Positions 27,394 to 37,220 are shown, numbered from the stretch's first letter. The stretch: DNA of 64,000 nucleotides from Microbacterium sp. RU33B (GCF_900155915.1 NZ_FTPO01000001.1:992001-1056000), one strand, 5' to 3'. The notes: generated by a model from the letters alone, not told the origin. Numbers and translations: made by a program.

Positions 27394-28755
27394 TCACTGT
27401 AGCCGGAGCAGGAGCGCGCGATGGAACAGCTCTCCCCGCTCCAGCGCGGCGATCTCGACCCGCTCGTCGACGCCGTGGATCGAGGCGCGCTGCGCGGCGC
27501 TCATCTCCAGCGGGGCGAAGCGGTAGACCGCGGGGGCGAAGCGGTGGAAGTGCCGCGAATCGGTCGCCGCCATCATCACGTAGGGGACGGTCGCGGCATC
27601 CGGGTGCGACACCGACACCGCCTCCGTGAGCAGGGCGAACTGGGCGTTGTCGGTGGGCGATTCGGGCGACGGCTCGTCGCCTTCGATCACCTCGACGTGC
27701 ACGCGGGCGTCTCCGATGCGGCGCGTCACGCGGCGCACCGTGGACGCGACGGTCTGGCCCAGGGCGATCCGGAGATTGAGGGTCGCGGATGCCTGGGAGG
27801 GCAGCACGTTCGCGGCGGTGCCGCCCGACTGCATCGTCGCTGCGACGGTCGTGCGCACCAGGGCGGCGGGTTCCCCGCCCAGGACGGCGAACACGCGCGC
27901 CGTGAGCGGAGGCGCGGCGGCGAGCACGCGGTACAGGGCGCGCGGAGCGCCGGACGAGCGATCGGCGAACAGTCGCAGCATCCGCGACACCGCCTGCGGA
28001 GTGCGGGGACGGAACGTTGCGGGACTCAGGCGTCCGACCGCACGCGAGATGCGACCGACCGCCGTGAGCGTCGGGGGAGCGGACGCGTGTCCGCCGTCGC
28101 CGCGGGCCGTGAGGCGCACGGTCAGAACTCCCTTCTCGCCCACGCCCACCATCGCGGCCGGACTCTTCACGAACGGCAGCGGCGCGTCGACGACGGCGCC
28201 GCCCTCGTCGAGCACGAGCCACGGCACGATCCCGCGATCGCGCAGAGCCGACGAGGTGGCCCGCGCCGCCCCGCCGAACACCTCCTCGTCGCCGCCGAAC
28301 GAGAGGTAGACGTCGCGCGACGGCATGAAGCCGGCGGAGAGGAGGTTCTCGACGGCGTCGAGGATCACGACGAGGGGGCCTTTGTCATCGAGCGCACCCC
28401 GACCGAAGACCCATCCGTCCTGGATGCGGCCCTCGAACGGCGGGTGCGTCCACGCGTCGGACTCGTCGACGGGAACGACGTCGTAGTGCGCCATCAGGAC
28501 GATCGGATCGGATGCCGAGGACCCGCGCCATCGGAAGAGCAGTCCGACGTCGGTGTGACGTTCGCGCTCGAGGTGCTCGTGAACGAGCGGGTACAGCTCC
28601 GCCAGCAGATCGACGAACGCGTCGAACGGCGCGATCCCCCTCGTCTCGCGCTCGGCCGACACCGTCGGCAGCTGGATCATGCGGGAGAGCCGTTCGGCGA
28701 TGCCCTCGCGCGCGACGACGGATGCCTCGGCGAGGCGGTGTCGCGGTGAGCTCAT
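27394..28755 (-). CDS. M20-family metallopeptidase
   Basis: 453 residues from ATG 28755, overlapping the SIMPL-gene stop (ATGA). Metal-site motifs are VLMAHYDVVPV, FGRGALDDKGP, SFGGDEEVFGG and the late MAATDSRHF. The lid domain is in the middle (VRLTARGDGGHAS). M20 enzymes hydrolyse dipeptides, acyl-amino acids or carnosine-like substrates in the cytoplasm with two zinc ions. The closest pattern is the CPDG2/carnosinase group; the substrate is unknown. Confidence 0.85.
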   Translation of the reverse strand: MSSPRHRLAEASVVAREGIAERLSRMIQLPTVSAERETRGIAPFDAFVDLLAELYPLVHEHLERERHTDVGLLFRWRGSSASDPIVLMAHYDVVPVDESDAWTHPPFEGRIQDGWVFGRGALDDKGPLVVILDAVENLLSAGFMPSRDVYLSFGGDEEVFGGAARATSSALRDRGIVPWLVLDEGGAVVDAPLPFVKSPAAMVGVGEKGVLTVRLTARGDGGHASAPPTLTAVGRISRAVGRLSPATFRPRTPQAVSRMLRLFADRSSGAPRALYRVLAAAPPLTARVFAVLGGEPAALVRTTVAATMQSGGTAANVLPSQASATLNLRIALGQTVASTVRRVTRRIGDARVHVEVIEGDEPSPESPTDNAQFALLTEAVSVSHPDAATVPYVMMAATDSRHFHRFAPAVYRFAPLEMSAAQRASIHGVDERVEIAALERGELFHRALLLRLQ

Positions 28756-29429
28756 CGCGCCGTGAACCGGGCCTCGACCCCCGCCGTGACGACGATGTCC
28801 TCCGGCTGGAACTCGAGCGAGCCGCCGCCCGCGGAGTCTGCGACGGCGCCGAACATCCGGACCTTGGCGTTGTGCATGACCGGCATGGCGCCGGACTGAC
28901 CGCCCTCGGTGAGAAGGCCGAGGTCGGCGATCTCGAGTGGCGTGACTGAGGCCAGACCGATTGCGCCGGCGTACGCCGTGGCGCGGTCGACGGCCACCGA
29001 CACGGCCCGGGCCGCGACATCCGCCTCGGTGGCCTTGCGTGTCGCAGGACTCAGCTGCCACGAGACTCCGTCGATCTGCACGCCTTCGCGCTCGGCCACC
29101 GTGGTGAGCCACCATGAGAGGGCGCCGAAGTCGGTGAACGTCGCGGTCAGCTCGACCGAGGCGTAGTGCACGAGGGCGAGCTGCTTGCCCTTGTCGTTCC
29201 ACGGGCGATTCGCCCACACCGACACGCGCTGGCTCGACCACTCGCGCACGCCGCCCTCCGTCTTGCGCGCCGCGAGGTCGTCGCGGAGCGGCTCGGTCAG
29301 GGCGACGATCCGTTCGACGACGGCTCCGCGCTCGGGGCCGTCTGCGCGGACGGTGAGCCGTGCAACGGCTTCTTCCGGGGCCACACGGGCCTCGTGCTCC
29401 CCGCGGACGGTGATGATGACTTCGCTCAT
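28752..29429 (-). CDS. SIMPL-domain protein
   Basis: 225 residues. It begins VIITVRGEHEARVAPEEA, contains FGALSWWLTTV and an ARAVSVAVDRATAYAGAIG helix, and ends with VTAGVEARFTA, the layout of the SIMPL (DUF541) fold that forms ring oligomers. No signal peptide is present, unlike many SIMPL proteins. It is coupled to the M20 peptidase. Confidence 0.8.
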   Translation of the reverse strand: MSEVIITVRGEHEARVAPEEAVARLTVRADGPERGAVVERIVALTEPLRDDLAARKTEGGVREWSSQRVSVWANRPWNDKGKQLALVHYASVELTATFTDFGALSWWLTTVAEREGVQIDGVSWQLSPATRKATEADVAARAVSVAVDRATAYAGAIGLASVTPLEIADLGLLTEGGQSGAMPVMHNAKVRMFGAVADSAGGGSLEFQPEDIVVTAGVEARFTAR

Positions 29430-29482
29430 GGAGCGACTCTACGCCGCGCCGCGGACGGTGATGAGGACGCGTCGCGTGAGAG

Positions 29483-30085
29483 TCATCCTTCGTCGAACGG
29501 AGCCTTGATGTACGCGAGATTCGCCCGCGATGCCGCCCAGCGGATGTCGGTCGGGGTGAGCAGGTACGCCTGGCCGCCGGGCTGCTCCAGGTACATTCCC
29601 GCGGGCTCCTGCGTGACGATGTAGCCGAGTTCGGTGTAGCGCTGCACGATGTCGGCGACGGCCTCCCCGGGTGCGATGGCCCACGCGAGGTCGATCAGGG
29701 TGTCGGTGGCGGCGGTGGGATCCGCGGCCCAGCGGCACACGACCGCCCCCGCAGGGGTGCCGTCGAGGAAGTCGGCGAACGGCTTCGGTCCGATCGCCTC
29801 ATCCACGGTGTCGACCGAGGTCCACCCCTGCGCCTCCATCTGCGTCAGGAAGTCGTCGGTCACGGTGTTCTCGCACGTGGCGCCCGGGCCGTCGGTGGCC
29901 GAAGCCGACGGCTTGGGCGCCGCAGTCGCGGTCGGCTTCGGCGCCGTGCTCGGTGCGGCGGACGTCGACGGGGAGGCCATCGGCTCGGCGGGCGCGTTCG
30001 CGGTGGCGATGGCCGCGGAGACGCCGATCGCGACGGCGAGGAAGGCCGCGACGGCGGAGATGAGCCAGAGGCGCGAGGTCTTCAC
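29483..30085 (-). CDS. secreted/anchored protein with Thr/Ser/Pro-rich linker
   Basis: 200 residues: an N-terminal membrane segment or uncleaved signal (LWLISAVAAFLAVAIGVSAA), a low-complexity linker (SPSTSAAPSTAPKPTATAAP), then a domain with TCENTVTDDF, WTSVD and VVCRWAAD. The lipoprotein at 55741-56319 has the same linker-plus-domain plan (CEELISD, GWTVQEE, VLCRWGD), so they are paralogues. Function unknown; it acts outside the membrane. Confidence 0.7.
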   Translation of the reverse strand: MKTSRLWLISAVAAFLAVAIGVSAAIATANAPAEPMASPSTSAAPSTAPKPTATAAPKPSASATDGPGATCENTVTDDFLTQMEAQGWTSVDTVDEAIGPKPFADFLDGTPAGAVVCRWAADPTAATDTLIDLAWAIAPGEAVADIVQRYTELGYIVTQEPAGMYLEQPGGQAYLLTPTDIRWAASRANLAYIKAPFDEG

Positions 30086-30232
30086 GCTCCGAACCTATCC
30101 CGGTGCGGGGACCGGTCCGGGGAGGGAATAGGCGGATGTCGCGAATGCGTTGTATCCTGATGTGCTCGGGTGCCTCGGCATCCGGGTTGGCAATTCCACA
30201 GAGTGACAGCGGCCCTTCGCACGAAGGATCAC

Positions 30233-30602
30233 GGGGATGATCGGTTTCGACATCGCCTGCGAACCTGCGAGAAGCGGGCCGAGGATGCAGGGTTATCTCG
30301 TCAACGCTCCCTGCAAAAACATAGTTGCCGATGCAAAGCGCAACGACTTCGCCCTCGCTGCATAAGCGAGCCCGATAGTCCGTCAGACCACAGGTGAGTC
30401 CGCTGTGGATTCTGGCGTCATCTAGGACTCTTGCTGCGTGACGGCGTCTGGACGTCACGTGGGACTCTTCCCAGGCTGGGCTCGTCGACTTAGGTGTCTG
30501 TGACAAATGTCGGAGCCGAGCAGAACGTCTTCACAGACTGCGCCCGGAGAAAACGCAGAGACTCAGCGATGGACGGGGGTTCAATTCCCCCCATCTCCAC
30601 CA
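30233..30602 (+). ncRNA. ssrA: tmRNA
   Basis: The 5' GGGGATG pairs with CATCTCC at the 3' end, followed by ACCA, and the T-arm reads GGGGGTTCAATTCCCCCC. The tag reading frame resumes at GCC 30327 and ends at TAA 30363-30365, giving the tag ADAKRNDFALAA, with TAGTT just before the resume codon. It rescues stalled ribosomes together with SmpB. The 3' end doubles as an attachment site for the element that follows. Confidence 0.96.
30580..30600 (+). other. attachment site, left copy (tmRNA 3' end)
   Basis: These 21 bases, the T-arm and acceptor end of tmRNA, recur exactly at 38606-38626 in the same orientation. Similarity continues beyond into AACCGCTGTCAC and the terminator hairpin. tmRNA 3' ends are classic targets of tyrosine integrases, and an integrase pseudogene lies 215 bases inside. 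This marks the left end of an ~8 kb element. Confidence 0.85.
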
Positions 30603-30620
30603 ACCGCTGTCACGAGAGAA

Positions 30621-30658
30621 GGCCCCGAGAGCCGCGTCATCACGCGGAACTCGGGGCC
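30621..30658 (+). terminator. tmRNA terminator (left copy)
   Basis: A hairpin with arms GGCCCCGAGAGCCGCG and CGCGGAACTCGGGGCC, one small bulge, followed by TTTCCTT. A near-copy lies at 38648-38685, so the terminator is part of the duplicated region at both ends of the element. Confidence 0.8.
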
Positions 30659-30694
30659 TTTCCTTGCTCTTGCGTCGATCGCGCGAAAACCGAG

Positions 30695-30716
30695 TCGCCC
30701 ACAAATCGCCCACAAA
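30695..30716. repeat. tandem 11-mers, probable integrase arm sites (left)
   Basis: TCGCCCACAAA occurs twice head to tail. The same 11-mer is found at 38468-38478 next to the right attachment site, with a partial direct copy and an inverted copy. Short repeats inside each end of an integrated element are typical of integrase arm-type or excisionase binding sites. Confidence 0.6.
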
Positions 30717-30814
30717 TCTCCGGCGCATATGAGTCGGAACGCGTTGCAACAAGCCGCTCGATGTTGATTTCCAGGATCGTTCATTGAGGGTGCACGGCGG
30801 GGCGAAATGGGAGG

Positions 30815-31981
30815 TCAGCTCGCCCAGAGGCGGTCGACATTCGCGCCCAGTCCGCCCTGGTTCATCCGCTCCGCGACGTCGGCGAGGTCGTCGTCGAACA
30901 GGTCAGCGTAGGTGTCGAGCGTCATCGCCGCGGATTTATGGCCGAGCATGCGTTGCAGAGCCTTGACATTGGCGCCTGAGGAGATCGCCAGGCTCGCGGC
31001 TGTGTGGCGCAGATCATGGGGCGTCAGCCGTTCGATGTGGGCGATGCTCAGAGCGGTCGTGAACCACGAGTTCGTCCCATGCTGCGTCTTGGCGCGGCGC
31101 AGATGTTGGCCCTCCAGGTCGGCGAAGACCAGGTCGTCCGCGCGCTTGCCGCGGCAGAGATGCTTGAGCGGATTCTCGAGGAACGCGGGGAAAGGGACAA
31201 GCCTGCGCTCCCAGTTCTTTGGCGTGCCGAGTACGATCTTGCCTTCGACTTCGACAGCGGCGCGCTGCACCTGAATTCGGTGTCTCGGGAAGATGATGTC
31301 GCTGAAATGCATCCCGATCGCCTCGCTCCAACTCAGGCCGCAGTATGCCAGGAGGAGGATGAGCGTCATGTGCGTGTCGTTATTTGTCGACTCGGCCAGC
31401 CGGACGACCTCGGCGTGCGTCAGATAGCGGCGTGGTTTCTGAGATTGCTTCGGAGGGAGATTCTGAGCGCCGCGCGCGACGTTGCGCGGGATTCTTCCGT
31501 CACGAACGGCGGTGTCGAGGATGCCGGCGAGTACGCCGAGGGCCCGATAGACGACGCTCGCCGAGCGCGGGTTGGCGCCCGCCTTCTCGCTCTAAGTGCG
31601 TTTTGTAGTCGCTGTCCCTTCCGAAAGCTCACGTATCCACTGCTCGACGTGGGATGGGCGGATATCTCCGATGCGGACGTCACCCCAGCGGGGCAGAACG
31701 TACACGCGCCACGACGTGTTGAGCGAACTGAACGACGAGGCCTTGAGCGCATGCTTCTTGTTCCGAAGCCACTCGACGCCGAGCACGCCAACGGTGATGC
31801 GCGCCTCGCCCGGATCGGTGTACGAGCCGTTCGACCGCGAGACGTCGGTGTGCGCGAGGTAGAGCTCGGCTTCCTTCTTGGTACGGAAGCCCTTCCTCTC
31901 GACCTGCTTCTGCTGGTCGTCACGCCAACGGACGCGATAGCGTCGCCCCGCCTCGATCTCGTATGCCGTGATGCTTCCCAT
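30815..31981 (-). pseudogene. tyrosine integrase with internal amber codon
   Basis: The start is ATG 31981 (MGSITAYEIEAGRRYRVRWRD). The frame runs to 30815 and would give ~388 residues but is cut by TAG at 31592-31594, in the core-binding domain just after GTATTKRT; the same frame resumes with SEKAGANPRSASVVYR. The catalytic part has HDLRHTAASLAI and LGHKSAAMTLDTYADL, so the His-Arg box and Tyr are present, but the first catalytic Arg is replaced: CGLSWSEAIG has Ser where integrases have Arg. Two independent defects suggest the element can no longer move by itself. The gene lies beside the left attachment site, transcribed toward it. Confidence 0.85.
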
Positions 31982-32209
31982 ATGCCACCTCGTGGTCAGG
32001 GTACCGCCGGGGTTCTGGTTGCTGGGCGACGCAGCGCCGGGACGGGTCGTGAGCTGTGGATGTGTGTCGACGGTTGCAGTCGCGCCGGCTAGGCAGTTTC
32101 CGGCGGCTGGGATTGAGGCGCGCCCATCAAGCTGCCTACTTGCCCGCTCGGCTCTCGTCCGACGAGCCATCCCCCGCCAAGGTCCGAGCCGCAATGAAGC
32201 AATCTGCGT

Positions 32210-32596
32210 TTAGGCGCCCGTTCTACGCACAAAGGCTCGAAGAATCATTACGATCCCGGCGGCGAGCACTAAGAGCAACAGAACCAGGGCAATCGACAGT
32301 CCTGCGCCAGGTGTTGTCGAGATCACCCCGCCCCCATCTCGTGGGAATTCACAGAAGAGTCCGAGTGGAAACCACGATAGCCGTCCTGTAGGAAAGCTGG
32401 CCTCCGAAATGACTGCGTCGGGAGGCGCGGCCATCGCGATGCAGCTCTCAGTGGGGCTTCGATAGATGAGGGAGACGGCTGTCGCCAGTAGCACCAGCAG
32501 GGCGATCGAGCCACATATAAGCCCAACGCCCCAGCGACCGATTGATTGCACGAGATTCCCTTCGTTGGGCTCCGATGCCCTCTCCGGACAACTCAT
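32210..32596 (-). CDS. small membrane protein with two helices
   Basis: 128 residues with hydrophobic segments at about 23-43 and 101-121 and an outer loop of ~55 residues containing two Cys (ESCIAMA, LFCEF). No family recognised. It lies between the integrase and a divergently transcribed secreted protein. Codon usage is less GC-biased than in the core, as in the rest of the element. Confidence 0.55.
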   Translation of the reverse strand: MSCPERASEPNEGNLVQSIGRWGVGLICGSIALLVLLATAVSLIYRSPTESCIAMAAPPDAVISEASFPTGRLSWFPLGLFCEFPRDGGGVISTTPGAGLSIALVLLLLVLAAGIVMILRAFVRRTGA

Positions 32597-32715
32597 TCTG
32601 CCTTCTTGTCGTCGGATTTGCGCTCTTTGTCCTCCAAAGAGCCGACACCACCGTGACTGGCGACGACCCTACACTCGGGGCAGATGACGAGATTGGTCAT
32701 CGGAAGGTGACGTCA

Positions 32716-33927
32716 ATGAAGACGATCAGAACTCGAGCTAAAGTTGCCCTTGTCGGTGCAAGCGTGTTGGCGCTCCTGGGTCACGCCCCGGTGGTCGCGG
32801 CAGATCTGAAGCCGCGGGCAGGAGCCACATCCGATGCCCCCGTGCAGACCCGTGTCGACTATCGATTCGAACATGCTGTGCCGCTGGAGGTCGCAATCGA
32901 GTTGGCCAATGCAAACGGAGGTGAGATCGTTGCCTACAGGTTCGAAAATGAGCAGTTCGTCGGCGAGTACAGCCCGCTCTCGGGAGTCACGCCGAAGGAC
33001 TATCTCGCCGACTTGATGCAGGAACTCGGAACCTCGCCCGAGGTAGTGGGCTACACCGTCTCCGTCACCGCCGATTCAGGGCGCGCTCTGGGCGCAGAGT
33101 CGGCCATACCGCTCTCGGTTCGAGGCGAGCCGGAGTTCTCGGCGCCCGTAGTTCGTCAGAGCTTCTTCGACCAGCAGCGCGCATGGGCGTCGAGCGCCGC
33201 GAGAGAACTGGACTCGGGTTCGGCGCGGATGGCAGGCGATTGGAAGCCTGACATGGTTAGCGCCAATATCGTCAAACAACCGTCGGGTGGTCGCATCGAC
33301 TTCGATATGGCGGCTCTGTGGGATTCACCGAGCACGCCCGGGTACATTCCTAGCGACTACGGGCTCGAGATCAGCGTGGATCTATATAACAACTGGAGTT
33401 CGACAGACCTGCGTCCGTTTTGCACCAACCCTTCCCCACGTGACCAGTTCTTTGCGAAGAACTACGGCTGGAACTGGCACGCCGTTGACGAGCAATTCGG
33501 CTGGCTGGCGGCCGCTGTGCCGTACGCGGATTACAACGATCTTTCAGACCCATGTAACCGCAACTCCATGGCCATCGGTCTTCGCACTCCACAGGCGATA
33601 CCCCTCGCCTATTACAACGCGCCATACGACTGGGCGGTGTTCTTTTACATCGATGCTCCTCCGGGCAATCAGACAATCAATCGAATCAGCGGTGACGTTA
33701 GCATCGTGACGGAGGCCTGGTGTGTCTCTTATCCGAACTACTCGAACACTGACTGCATGGGCGTCGCCCAGCCCGGACCGGGGGCACCCGATCTTCATCG
33801 AGGCTTCCTCGACGTGGATCGTCACTGGACAGCACCGAACAAGTGTTGGTCCTCACTCGAGAAGGGTAACGACCCGCCAATCCTGATGGACCCGACAGTG
33901 CCTGGTTCGGGTTGTCCGTGGGGATAG
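32716..33927 (+). CDS. secreted protein of unknown function
   Basis: 403 residues from ATG 32716, chosen because it begins a clear signal peptide (KVALVGASVLALLGHAPVVAA) although the frame is open further upstream. The mature part has an N-terminal region of ~150 residues and an aromatic, Cys-containing C-terminal region (RPFCTNPSPRDQFF, DPCNRNSM, EAWCVSYPNYSNTDCMG, NKCWSSL, GSGCPWG), suggesting several disulfides. No catalytic motif recognised. It is followed by a terminator, so it is a single-gene unit inside the tmRNA element. Confidence 0.7.
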   Translation: MKTIRTRAKVALVGASVLALLGHAPVVAADLKPRAGATSDAPVQTRVDYRFEHAVPLEVAIELANANGGEIVAYRFENEQFVGEYSPLSGVTPKDYLADLMQELGTSPEVVGYTVSVTADSGRALGAESAIPLSVRGEPEFSAPVVRQSFFDQQRAWASSAARELDSGSARMAGDWKPDMVSANIVKQPSGGRIDFDMAALWDSPSTPGYIPSDYGLEISVDLYNNWSSTDLRPFCTNPSPRDQFFAKNYGWNWHAVDEQFGWLAAAVPYADYNDLSDPCNRNSMAIGLRTPQAIPLAYYNAPYDWAVFFYIDAPPGNQTINRISGDVSIVTEAWCVSYPNYSNTDCMGVAQPGPGAPDLHRGFLDVDRHWTAPNKCWSSLEKGNDPPILMDPTVPGSGCPWG

Positions 33928-33960
33928 ACCGCCCAGCGGTCCGACCAGCTCCTCACGTAG

Positions 33961-33997
33961 AGCTCCCGACCTAGAGGCTCGCTCTGAGTCGGGAGCT
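33961..33997 (+). terminator. terminator after the secreted-protein gene
   Basis: Perfect 10-base arms AGCTCCCGAC and GTCGGGAGCT around a 17-base loop, followed by TTTA. It lies 34 bases downstream of the stop at 33927. Confidence 0.7.
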
Positions 33998-34166
33998 TTA
34001 CGTCCGCTTCAGAAGGACCACGACGTCGTCCCAACTGACAGCAATGCACGCAGGCACCACTCGGTGAAGCGACTGCGTCGCCAGCAAGAATCAGCATCCC
34101 GCTACACCTTGCTGCAAGTCGCAAAAATGCCTGGATAATAGGCAGAAAGCGCCCTACTCTGGCGCC

Positions 34167-36953
34167 ATGCGCGGAGGTCTGGAGCGGTGGAAGCGGGGCG
34201 CCGATTCGCGCGGCGTTCGGCAGGCCATCTCCTACGCGCTCAACGGCTCCTGCGATGCCCACCTCCACCCCGCAAGCGGAATAGACGCACTCGAACGATA
34301 CGGCGCAGCGTCCGATTCGACCGTCCACAGATTCATCGTCGCGAGCGGCAGGATCGGCCACGACGAACTCACCGCCGGCGCGCTGCGGGTGTGGCTCACC
34401 GGACACGACCCGGTAACGGGGGAGGAGCGCGGCCAGTCGCGGCTGAGCCCGGATGCCGACCTTCTGCTCGATGGCACCATCAACCATCCGAAGTCGTACA
34501 GCATCGCGGCACTGCTGCATCCCGAACTTGCTGCCGAGTTCGAGGCTTTGCAGGATCGACTCCGTGATCGCCTCCTGCTCACCTGGCAGAGCGAGCTCAA
34601 CGCGCGACGCGGGCATGGTGGGCTCGTCCGCGAGGACGTTACACGCATCGAGGTCGTCGAGCTGCAGCACCGCCGATCCCGGGCGCTCGACCCGCACATC
34701 CACCGGCACCTGTGGCTGAACATCAAAGTGCTTGGCGCGGACGGCAAGTGGTCTAACCTCGACTCGCGCGTCGCGATGAAGCTGCACACCGTGGTGAATG
34801 CCGAGGGAGAGCTTGCAGCACGCACCGACTCCGCGTGGATCGCCGCGCTGGCGGGCCACGGCTACACAGTCGGCCTCGATGGGGAGATCGCCGAACCAGC
34901 CGCCACCGTGCGCCCGCTGTCGCGACGGTCCGCGCAGATCGAGGCCAACCGTGCCCGCCTTGTCGTGGAGTGGGCTGCCGCTCACGACGGTGCTGCGTCC
35001 AGCGCTGAGGTGCTGAATCAGATCGACCGGCGCGCGTGGGCTGTCTCCCGGCCGAACAAGCCCGAAGGCCTCGAGGAGGACTCGTGGAACGCCGCAGTGT
35101 GCGACGAGATCGCGGCGATCGATCGGGGCCTTCTTCGCGAGCGGACCGCGGTCGGACTGGATCCCGTCGACCCCAAGACGCTCGATCGAGACCTGCTCGC
35201 CGCGATGGCGATCGTCGACGCCGACGGGCGCTCCGTCACCTCCGGTGGGCGCTTCAGTGCGTTCGACCTGCGCGCGGGCGCCATCCGCGCGCTGTCTCGG
35301 AGTGGGATCGTCTCGGCGCGCGCTGAACTCGACGATCTCGTCGAAGACATCGCGGCGCGAGCACGGCGCGAGTCGTTCGACCTCGGCTGGGGTGCCGATG
35401 CCCCCGGTCACGTCAAGATCTTCATGGCAACCGACACGATGCGGTCGAAGATCCTCCTGCCGCATCGGCTCGACCGGATCGCAACGCCCGGACGTTCGCT
35501 GCTCGCGGCCGAACTTCGTCAGCAGGCCGGTAAGGGGTGCGATGAACTCGATGCGGCGCAGGTGGTCGCGGCATCCGCCATCGCCGGTTCGGATGGCCTT
35601 GTCACCGTCACAGGGCCCGCTGGTGCGGGCAAGACAACAATGCTGCGGGTCGCTCAGCGTGCCCTGGCCGCGCAGCGCCGGCGCATGCTCGTCGTCGCAC
35701 CGACGCGCAGGGCAGCCTCGGTCGCAGCGCGCGAGATCGGCGTCACCGCGACCAGCATCCACGCCGTCCTTGCCGACCACGGATTCCGCTGGGGGACGGA
35801 CGCCGCGGGCGGTACGACGTGGCAGCGGCTGGCGATCGGCGATATGGACGCCGACACGGGAGCGATCTACGACGGCCCGACGCAGTTCGTGCTGCGCACA
35901 CGAGACCGCGTTGTGGTCGACGAGGCCGGCATGGTCGACCTGCAGGTCGCGAACGCCCTCGCGGAACTCGCCCACGATCGCCGCGTCGGGCTCGCGATGG
36001 TCGGCGACCCGCACCAGGCGCTGCCCGTCGGACACGTCGGTGCGATGGCCACCGCGGTCCGACACGCGGGCGCCGCGGTCGAACTCGACACGGTGCACCG
36101 CTTCCACGATGCCGAGTACGCGGCCCTCACGCTCAAGCTGCGTCACCCTGGCGACCTGAAGCACGCCGCGATGATCGCGAGCGAACTCGCTGACCGTGGG
36201 CATCTGGCGCGAGTCGATCATGTCGATGCGGCTCGTCGACACATGGTCGACGCGTATTTCGCTTGGCACTCGCGAGGCAAGCGGGTGGCTCTCGTCACCG
36301 CCACGAACATCGACGCGGGCACTCTCAACGACGAGATCCAGCAACTCCGTGTTGACCGCGGCGAACTGGATCCCACGACTCTCGCGTGGGGCATGGGGGA
36401 GCAGCGCATTCTCGTCGGCGACACCGTGCAGACGCGCCGCAACGATCGGCGCACGGGCGTCGAAAATCGCGCACTGTGGGTCGTCAACAAGATCGCCGGC
36501 GAATCGCTCCTGCTCCGATCCATCAACGACAGCGGGGTGGTGCGCAAGGTCACGCGTGACTACGCGCTCGAGCATGTGCAGCTGGCCTACGCGTCGACCG
36601 TCTACGGCATCCAGGGTGAAACGGTGGATGCCTCGATCGTCGGCCCCGACGTGGATGCCGCCGGCCTCTACGTCGGTCTCACCCGTGGGCGCGTGCACAA
36701 CGAGGTGGTCGCTGTTGCTCCCACCGATCGGGCGGCGCGGGCGAAGGTCGCGACCTGGATGCTGCGCGGCACGACCGAGTTGACGATGCAGGATGCCGCC
36801 CGTAACGCTGCGGCGGAGCTACGACGTGCGGCGCAGACCAGGGACGCAACGAGGCCGCCATGCGTGGGCCTTACGTCTCACCGAGCGCGGGCAACGGGTT
36901 GTCCCTCTGAGGCGATACGTCCTGGACTCGTCGCCCCGACGCCCGGAGCATAG
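34167..36953 (+). CDS. MobF-type conjugative relaxase with helicase domain
   Basis: 928 residues. The N-terminal TrwC/MobF relaxase domain has LDGTINHPKS and the metal-binding triad DPHIHRHLWLN. The second half is a RecD-like helicase: Walker A GPAGAGKTTM (~residue 490), VVVDEAGM, VGDPHQALP, VYGIQGETVDAS and GLTRGR. Such proteins nick oriT and pilot the strand during transfer. The last ~40 residues after QTRD look random, and full actinobacterial TraA relaxases are longer, so the C-terminus may be truncated. No type IV secretion genes are near, so the element would need helper functions. Confidence 0.85.
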   Translation: MRGGLERWKRGADSRGVRQAISYALNGSCDAHLHPASGIDALERYGAASDSTVHRFIVASGRIGHDELTAGALRVWLTGHDPVTGEERGQSRLSPDADLLLDGTINHPKSYSIAALLHPELAAEFEALQDRLRDRLLLTWQSELNARRGHGGLVREDVTRIEVVELQHRRSRALDPHIHRHLWLNIKVLGADGKWSNLDSRVAMKLHTVVNAEGELAARTDSAWIAALAGHGYTVGLDGEIAEPAATVRPLSRRSAQIEANRARLVVEWAAAHDGAASSAEVLNQIDRRAWAVSRPNKPEGLEEDSWNAAVCDEIAAIDRGLLRERTAVGLDPVDPKTLDRDLLAAMAIVDADGRSVTSGGRFSAFDLRAGAIRALSRSGIVSARAELDDLVEDIAARARRESFDLGWGADAPGHVKIFMATDTMRSKILLPHRLDRIATPGRSLLAAELRQQAGKGCDELDAAQVVAASAIAGSDGLVTVTGPAGAGKTTMLRVAQRALAAQRRRMLVVAPTRRAASVAAREIGVTATSIHAVLADHGFRWGTDAAGGTTWQRLAIGDMDADTGAIYDGPTQFVLRTRDRVVVDEAGMVDLQVANALAELAHDRRVGLAMVGDPHQALPVGHVGAMATAVRHAGAAVELDTVHRFHDAEYAALTLKLRHPGDLKHAAMIASELADRGHLARVDHVDAARRHMVDAYFAWHSRGKRVALVTATNIDAGTLNDEIQQLRVDRGELDPTTLAWGMGEQRILVGDTVQTRRNDRRTGVENRALWVVNKIAGESLLLRSINDSGVVRKVTRDYALEHVQLAYASTVYGIQGETVDASIVGPDVDAAGLYVGLTRGRVHNEVVAVAPTDRAARAKVATWMLRGTTELTMQDAARNAAAELRRAAQTRDATRPPCVGLTSHRARATGCPSEAIRPGLVAPTPGA

Positions 36954-37184
36954 CGGCCATCGATGGCTCCGTTCCCCTGCGCTCAGCTCTTGCAGACTCC
37001 GCTCTCCGCTGCGCTCCGAGCTCCGCTTAGCACCGCTCGCTTCGGGGCACTGCGCCGACGCCGACCGCTGGGTGGCTGGATGTCGGAGCACTAGACGGAT
37101 GTGGCGACGCGTTGCGCGGATGTGTCGCAGGCGAGAGCAGTATGCGAATAGTGCAGGTTACTCGAGCGGGGGAGCGCGAAGGCA
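36954..37184. other. gap downstream of the relaxase
   Basis: About 230 bases containing short GC-rich repeats of the form CTCCGCT and CGCTCCGAGCTCCGCT but no gene. It could hold an origin of transfer or merely the lost 3' end of the relaxase gene; I can show neither. Confidence 0.3.
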
Positions 37185-37199
37185 TTGACTATCGCTTTG

Positions 37200-37217
37200 A
37201 TGGATATTAATATCCAT
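37200..37217. promoter_or_regulatory. 18-bp perfect palindrome, probable operator
   Basis: ATGGATATTAATATCCAT is its own reverse complement and is AT-rich in a GC-rich setting. It ends 3 bases before the ATG at 37221 of a gene whose product has an N-terminal winged helix. It probably overlaps the promoter and is the binding site for autoregulation. Confidence 0.7.
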
Positions 37218-37220
37218 AAT

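Noticed and set aside
33822..36698. 958-codon open frame on the minus strand opposite the relaxase
   Set aside because: It is a shadow produced by GC-rich codon bias; the plus strand holds clear relaxase and helicase motifs.
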